Shown piece after piece: positions 7,001 to 10,047 of a stretch of DNA of 10,047 nt (positions are counted from its first letter, which is position 1; each line of letters opens with the position of its first letter). A model generated the notes under the pieces. That model worked only from the letters and a program-made list of their open reading frames with translations. It made no database searches and was not told the origin of the DNA. Origin of the DNA: Phoronis ovalis (lineage: Eukaryota; Phoronida; Phoronidae); the NCBI GenBank assembly GCA_028565635.1, contig JAOXYB010068689.1, positions 1-10,047 of the forward strand, given 5' to 3'. A program made the translations under genes and the position numbers.

Positions 7001-9758
7001 AACAGTCACCCAAAGCTTGTTCAGCCTGGAAGTATTTCTGATTTTGCAAAAGTAAAACAGTGAGTTTTCTTAAATATATTTACATGCTAAGCTCAATTTT
7101 AATTCCAATCTCTGTCCACAGGAAGGTGAGAGGGTCAAAGTAGCGTTCATCCTTTGTAACTTGTGCGTTTTGAGAACAAAATTGTGATCTTTATTATTTA
7201 ACTTTCTCTCTGCCACCCATTATGCCTGATGAATTTGATTGGTAAATGATTGTACTTGTAATCCAGAAATCCTGGTTGATGTGGTCAAAATTCTTTTTAT
7301 AGTGGCTAGTTGGTTAACAACAAAGTTAAATGTGTGCAGCCTCAGTTAACATAACCATATAAACAGCGGCATTTTTGGGGTTATGTCTGAAATTGTAATT
7401 TTCAGCACATTGGCTGCATGTGCCCCAAGAGTCAAAAGATGGTTTCTTAGGTTGAAAAAGGCTAATGGTGTAAGGGATCTTGTAAATAACCTGGGTTTGG
7501 TGCTACAAAACTGTTATAAACCGTACAATGTACCTTCAACCTGCATTTACTAACTTGTCAACACCAATTCTTATTTCATTTTCAGATTTCAGTCTAAGAA
7601 TGCCATTGTGCAACAGTACTTCCAAAACCAACTTATGTTGTTTGGAATGCCATTCAGCATTCATGTGGTTGTTCTGGTCACTTCACTTACCCCATTACGA
7701 GCATACATACATTCCAGTAGTATTGTTCAGTATAGGAACGATTATCAAAGAGATTTTCAAAAGGTATCAGTAACTCTTATGTAACCATTAATAGTAGCCT
7801 GTGAGAATATAATATACCGTCCAAAATTATAATGCGATCTGTATTATATGAAAGATGTTGCCATTTTCTCCCATTGTACAAATTGATTGCTTTGTAAAAT
7901 GTATGTAACTATCCTGTTACAGCGTCATACAATATGAGAACCTGAATCATGAATAGTTGTAATATATATTTGGAACAGAAAGTTTATACATACATTTAAA
8001 GCCCCAATGTGACTTTGCCTCTTTATCACAAGATGATGCTGAGCATTTGAATAAAGGTTTAAGAAACTGTCGGAATGTGAATATTTATTTTAATTTTCCC
8101 AGTTGTTTAAAAATTTTATGTTTGACCACCTTATATGGTAGTGCATATTAAAGATATTATTTTAGATTACTTAGCTTTGACTAATATTTGCCATTTGTTC
8201 AAGTTGTGCTTTTAATTATTTAATATTAACATGTGATACGCCAAAATACTTCTTCGTACCAATTAATTTAACTTGCGTTATATAATTATTTGTCTTTCTT
8301 TTTCTTTTTGAGCAGGTGCTAAATAGAGTGTGGAAGTTACAACAATTTCAGCAGTATCTCATACATCATTATAGTAAAGATGCCAGTGATGTCGCTTTTA
8401 GAAATATTGAGAGTATTATTGTTCAGACATTAATGGCATCACAGTACCAGATTTTTAATCATCATAGGTTAGTCTAAAAATTTGTGTCAAGATATTTTAA
8501 CTAATTGTCAGGTTTACTGTATTTTACTGCATGTAAATTAATATAAACATAGTGTAGTGTATGCATTTCAAAAAGCTAATGTATAAAGACTGCTGTAAGT
8601 GATTGTGGCCTTATTACTATAGGTTGTATCAGGATTTTCTGTTGGTTAATTAGGGCCACCAAGAAATCTCTAATATCCCTTAGCTAATATATAGAAAAAA
8701 ATTCTTCTCAAAATAGCTTTTTTTTCTGTAAAGGTAGAGCATATTTACACATAAAATTCTGTTAATTTATAGGGACCGGTGCATATTGTAGTACATTTCT
8801 TGTACATACTGTTACACCTAATTCTCATAATTATATTTTCATATGTTTAGTACTCTTCATTTCAGGTGTAATAGTTGTTACCAGCTTTTAGGATTTGAAG
8901 TCCTCTTCAACAAATCTTTTCATCCTCTTATAACTAAAGTCACAGATACTCCTCTTGATGACTGGCAGGATAGTATAAATACCACCCAGATTTTAAATGA
9001 CACTCTGCGAGTACTGGATTCTGCTTTGAGTAAAAACACTGTTAATAACTTGCTGCTAGCGTTAAAAGATTTGGAAAGTGAAAATGGAAAGCTAGTGCCA
9101 TGTAGTGATTCCTCAGTAGCAGAAGATAATTGTTTAAAACAAGATGATCTTTGGTATCTTATGAGATTATTAAGTGAAAGGGAAAACTTAGGAAATTTTC
9201 AACAGGTGATTGCAAGTAAACAAGTACAAATTATAACTCTTAAGAACTGTCCACATAGTTACAACATTCTTAAATCTAATTAATCATCGACTGTTTATAT
9301 GTGCAGTAGTAATTTTGAAACAGACATACTTCTGTCTGCAAAAAGACTTTCTGTTAATTTTTCTGGTATCATTTTACTTCGGTTTGAACTTTGTGTAAAT
9401 TTAAAAAAAAAATCTTTTCAGCTATTTTCATATATAGAAACAAAACACTGACTGTAACCATACCTTCAATGTATTTGCTTTGCTATTACTGAACTTAAAG
9501 ATTCTATTTACGTGTATTTACCATGAATAATGAATTCTTTATGCCACCATATTTCTAATTTTAGCTATACCCAAAGGTGGATGCTATGCGATATTCAACT
9601 TTATTAAAAGAGTTCAAAAAGTTTTCTGACCTCTCACAGCTTGGTAATACCTCTACAATTGAAGAAACAGTACGACTGCATCCTCTATTGTTAAGTTTAG
9701 AGAAATATTTGTATAGCTTGACCAGTCAGGATAATTATGAGGAAATGAATTTACCATT
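627..9758 (+). CDS. CPED1: CPED1 orthologue, 5' part of the gene (8 coding exons, 3' end outside window)
   Basis: The spliced coding sequence is join(627..1001, 6149..6302, 6531..6707, 6849..7059, 7586..7763, 8316..8467, 8866..9205, 9565..9758), 1781 nt or 593 codons plus 2 nt. Intron phases are 0,1,1,2,0,2,0,2 and every junction keeps the frame. Visible order: N-terminal signal anchor (residues about 18-37), luminal linker, TTL-like ATP-grasp region (about 138-446), helical segment (about 455-593). Matches to human CPED1 (about 1026 aa) as I remember it include LVTSLTPLRAYIH (human has F for Y), C-x-x-C-[FY]-Q-L-L, and LG-[NQ]-FQ before an [LF]P segment. The family is a predicted Golgi or cell-surface protein. 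Its C-terminal PC-esterase (SGNH-like) domain is thought to act on acylated glycans, and Anantharaman and Aravind (2010) noted an ATP-grasp fusion in it. The substrate is unknown to me. The missing 3' exons should encode the cadherin-like and esterase domains. Confidence 0.9.
2043..2110. repeat. Perfect 34-bp tandem duplication, pyrimidine-rich
   Basis: Two identical, directly adjacent 34-bp units (2043-2076 and 2077-2110) each consist of a T/C-rich tract followed by ccaattttct. Identity over the full unit points to a recent duplication by replication slippage or unequal exchange. On the + strand it looks like an extended polypyrimidine tract, but no useful acceptor and exon follow. Confidence 0.9.
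2239..2417. promoter_or_regulatory. Cluster of AGGTCA half-sites in intron 1 (first cluster)
   Basis: TGACCT at 2239-2244 is followed by AGGTCA at 2247-2252 (everted, 2-bp gap) and at 2255-2260 (direct repeat, 2-bp gap). Further copies are AGGTCA at 2326-2331, GGGTCA at 2345-2350, AGGTCA at 2356-2361 (5-bp gap from the previous one) and AGGTCA at 2412-2417. AGGTCA is the core half-site of RXR-partner and orphan nuclear receptors. The cluster could be an enhancer, or a decayed simple repeat of an AGGTCA-containing unit, which marine invertebrate genomes are prone to carry. Confidence 0.4.
3358..3385. promoter_or_regulatory. Triple AGGTCA array with two DR5 spacings
   Basis: Three exact AGGTCA half-sites at 3358-3363, 3369-3374 and 3380-3385 have 5-bp gaps (tgtag, ttcaa). 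This is the geometry of a classical retinoic acid response element. A further AGGTCA lies at 3429-3434. Because the array has an 11-bp period, an 11-bp tandem repeat origin is an equal alternative to a selected response element. Confidence 0.45.
3666..3689. repeat. AT-rich perfect palindrome
   Basis: Eleven-base arms (aattttaatga and tcattaaaatt) are separated by two bases. A second, imperfect copy of the same TTTTAAT/ATTAAAA theme follows at about 3690-3715. In a region this AT-rich such palindromes arise easily, so no function is assigned. Confidence 0.6.
5459..5473 (+). promoter_or_regulatory. CTCF-like motif, left arm of the foldback repeat
   Basis: CTACTAGATGGCGTT agrees with the metazoan CTCF core CCASYAGRKGGCRSY, as I recall it, at 13 of 15 positions (mismatches at 2 and 14). 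CTCF is conserved across bilaterians. Binding is inferred only from sequence, and the motif is part of a repeat arm. Confidence 0.3.
5606..5620 (-). promoter_or_regulatory. CTCF-like motif, right arm of the foldback repeat
   Basis: On the minus strand this reads GCACTAGGTGGTACT, again 13 of 15 positions of the CTCF core, with mismatches at the first and twelfth. The twelfth, a normally important C, is T here, so this copy is probably weaker. It faces the left-arm motif, giving a convergent pair. Confidence 0.25.
6149..6302 (+). CDS. CPED1: CPED1 coding exon 2: start of the TTL-like domain (residues 126-177)
   Basis: The exon opens after ctttgtag in phase 0 and ends in phase 1 before gtatga, so Asp177 is split with exon 3. 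It encodes a beta-alpha-beta-like unit: a hydrophobic strand KVALLVS (139-145), a helix, then EKQGYRVYKAKN (162-173). The human counterpart reads similarly, with a Gln-His-Gly-Tyr stretch at the same place. TTL-family proteins begin their fold with an equivalent strand and helix. Similarity in this exon alone would be weak; its place between exons 1 and 3 with matching phases supports it. Confidence 0.85.
6531..6707 (+). CDS. CPED1: CPED1 coding exon 3: TTL-like N-terminal core (residues 177-236)
   Basis: It opens after gacttctttcag and ends before gtattt, phase 1 to phase 1. W180-N-S-L-F-C matches the human WDLLIC and the Trp-x-L-x-W strand of TTL-like enzymes. IKINRILP (206-213) followed by KDELC (221-225) matches the family's IN-x-x-P and K-D-x-L segments, where the ligase checks and orders its N-terminal subdomain. 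Cys185, Cys192 and Cys225 all appear to have counterparts in human CPED1, which would suit disulphides in a luminal protein. Confidence 0.88.
6849..7059 (+). CDS. CPED1: CPED1 coding exon 4: ATP-lid region of the TTL-like domain, glycine loop lost (residues 236-306)
   Basis: It opens after ttttgcttatag and leaves at CA before the strong donor gtgagt, phase 2. The exon reads PTCFVLPSQYEEF (252-264), a clear TTL-family signature (P-x-x-x-x-L-P-x-x-x-x-x-F), then W277-V-V-Q-D. In active TTL enzymes this last strand is W-I-x-K followed by a Gly/Arg-rich ATP loop. Here the Lys is Gln280 and the loop (282-290) has no glycine (DKDNNSHPK runs through it). The fold therefore seems kept and the nucleotide contact lost. 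Confidence 0.88.
7060..7585 (+). other. Intron 4 (526 bp)
   Basis: It starts gtgagttttc and ends ttatttcattttcag. A second AG at 7591-7592 lies seven bases into the exon but would break the frame, so 7586 is chosen as exon start. No coding sequence, RNA gene or repeat was recognised inside. Confidence 0.85.
7586..7763 (+). CDS. CPED1: CPED1 coding exon 5: best conserved exon, central TTL-like strand (residues 306-365)
   Basis: The exon starts with the third base of Gln306 and ends on AAG before gtatca, phase 0. VQQYFQNQLMLFGMPF (314-329) corresponds to the TTL-family V-Q-x-Y-I-x-x-P-L-L segment. VVVLVTSLTPLRAYIH (333-348) is nearly identical to human CPED1 and parallels Y-V-L-V-T-S-x-x-P-L-R-x-Y in TTLL enzymes. 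The D-I-R preceding that strand in active enzymes reads S-I-H332 here, and the later Arg of the active site aligns with Gln354. Both substrate or ATP-contacting arginines are thus absent. Confidence 0.93.
7764..8315 (+). other. Intron 5 (552 bp), with a NAGNAG acceptor
   Basis: It starts gtatcagtaa and ends in a pyrimidine tract followed by gagcag. The two AGs three bases apart could give products differing by one Gln between residues 365 and 366. Nothing else is recognised in it. Confidence 0.85.
8316..8467 (+). CDS. CPED1: CPED1 coding exon 6: helical part of the TTL-like domain (residues 366-416)
   Basis: It runs from GTG (Val366) to AG of Arg416, leaving before gttagt, phase 2. The product is mostly helical: KLQQFQQYLIHHYS (372-385) matches the human KLQTFFETFL segment, and FRNIESIIVQTLMAS (393-407) occupies the position of the amphipathic helix (I-x-x-I-x-x-L-I) that precedes the metal-site strand in TTLL proteins. 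No catalytic residue is expected in this exon. Confidence 0.87.
8468..8865 (+). other. Intron 6 (398 bp), with two in-frame acceptors
   Basis: It starts gttagtctaa and ends actcttcatttcag. An upstream AG at 8849-8850 lies 15 bp earlier and would add five codons in frame without a stop. No coding sequence or repeat was recognised in the remainder. Confidence 0.82.
8866..9205 (+). CDS. CPED1: CPED1 coding exon 7: degenerate metal site, then helical segment (residues 416-529)
   Basis: It starts by completing Arg416 and ends on CAG before gtgatt, phase 0. C417-N-S-C420 (human CRFC) leads into YQLLGFEVLF, equivalent to the F-x-L-x-G-F-D strand of TTL. A gapless 18-residue alignment puts Glu427 at TTL Asp318, Lys440 at Glu331 and Thr442 at Asn333, so the magnesium site is lost. 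From about 455 the sequence is helical and polar, and ends with DDLWYLMRLLSERENLGNFQ (508-527), which matches the human helix ending LGQFQ. Sequons are NKS at 431, NTT at 454 and NDT at 460. Confidence 0.92.
9206..9564 (+). other. Intron 7 (359 bp)
   Basis: It starts gtgattgcaa and ends atttctaattttag. The open frame of exon 7 continues to a stop at about 9281, but the text after 9205 has no similarity to the family. Exon 8 resumes exactly where the human protein does (FQ followed by [LF][YF]P). Nothing else is recognised. Confidence 0.83.
9565..9758 (+). CDS. CPED1: CPED1 coding exon 8: helical linker before the cadherin-like domain (residues 530-593)
   Basis: It opens with LYPK after ttttag and ends with TT of a split codon before the consensus donor gtaagt, phase 2. 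The encoded stretch is alpha-helical and leucine-rich (STLLKEFKKFSDL at 540-552, LLLSLEKYLYSL at 570-581) with one sequon, NTS at 557-559. Human CPED1 has a comparable helical pair (LMHEFYDV and LLNVFEQFQF) at this point, then a charged spacer and the cadherin-like domain. The spacer and later domains lie beyond the window. Confidence 0.85.
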
Positions 9759-10047
9759 GTAAGTTGACACACCTTTTTCAATAACATAATATGCAAATGA
9801 CTTCTGACCAATGGTATATATGGGGATAAATTTTTTTATCTTTTTCATGAAGTGCAAATACATAAAATACCTGTTTAGTGTCCCCAGTTCATTAGGGCTG
9901 TTCCGCTTTGAATTGTAGGGGGGGGGGGGCGGACGGCAGTTGAATAGAAATATTACGGGTGATGGGTATAGTACTTAAATACATATTATAGGTGGTGGGG
10001 TGGGAAAATAAATCCATTTGACGGGTGGTTGGTATAAAGTTCAGGTC
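9759..10047 (+). other. Start of intron 8 with a G-rich, repeat-like end
   Basis: The donor gtaagt opens at 9759. From about 9890 the composition shifts sharply from AT-rich to G/T-rich on this strand, with a run of 12 G at 9918-9929 and repeated gggtgatggg, ggtggtgggg and gggtggttgg blocks up to the window edge. This looks like the edge of a dispersed repeat or a decayed G-rich simple repeat. The family cannot be named from sequence alone. Confidence 0.5.

Noticed and set aside
7593-7773. Reading frame covering exon 5 in the shadow frame (7528-7773)
   Set aside because: It is out of phase with exons 4 and 6, has no known similarity, and overlaps the strongly conserved VLVTSLTPLR frame.
9206-9283. 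Read-through of the exon 7 frame past 9205 to a stop
   Set aside because: Family similarity stops at FQQ, the donor caggtgatt sits there, and exon 8 continues the alignment. A retained-intron short form is possible but not supported.

Overview
This is animal genomic DNA, AT-rich and dominated by introns. It carries the 5' half of one spliced protein-coding gene on the + strand. No bacterial-style gene, RNA gene or intact transposon is visible. The gene style (small exons, GT-AG introns, one large first coding intron) and the divergence from the vertebrate protein suggest a marine invertebrate, possibly a lophotrochozoan such as a mollusc. That placement is an inference.

The gene is a clear orthologue of CPED1 (cadherin-like and PC-esterase domain-containing 1, human C7orf58). 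Eight coding exons join without any frame conflict into 593 codons plus two bases: 627-1001, 6149-6302, 6531-6707, 6849-7059, 7586-7763, 8316-8467, 8866-9205 and 9565-9758. All seven complete introns and the last partial one begin GT, and all complete ones end AG. The product starts with a type II signal anchor, followed by a short linker (exon 1). Residues about 138-446 (exons 2-7) read as a tubulin-tyrosine-ligase-like ATP-grasp fold. A helical segment follows (exons 7-8). The cadherin-like and PC-esterase domains that name the family should lie 3' of this window.

The main observation is that the TTL-like domain keeps its scaffold but lacks the canonical ATP, magnesium and substrate residues at all six positions compared. 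It therefore looks like a pseudo-ligase held in the secretory pathway beside a predicted glycan esterase.

Layout: 1-585 is 5' flank or an upstream intron; 586-1001 is the first visible exon, with a possible 11-codon uORF; 1002-6148 is a 5.1-kb intron. That intron holds two clusters of AGGTCA nuclear-receptor half-sites (about 2239-2417 and 3358-3434), a 34-bp tandem duplication (2043-2110), an AT-rich palindrome (3666-3689), and a foldback inverted repeat of about 180 bp (5449-5630) whose arms carry convergent CTCF-like motifs. From 6149 to 9758 seven short exons are separated by introns of 141-552 bp. The last 289 bp start intron 8 and end in a G-rich, repeat-like stretch.
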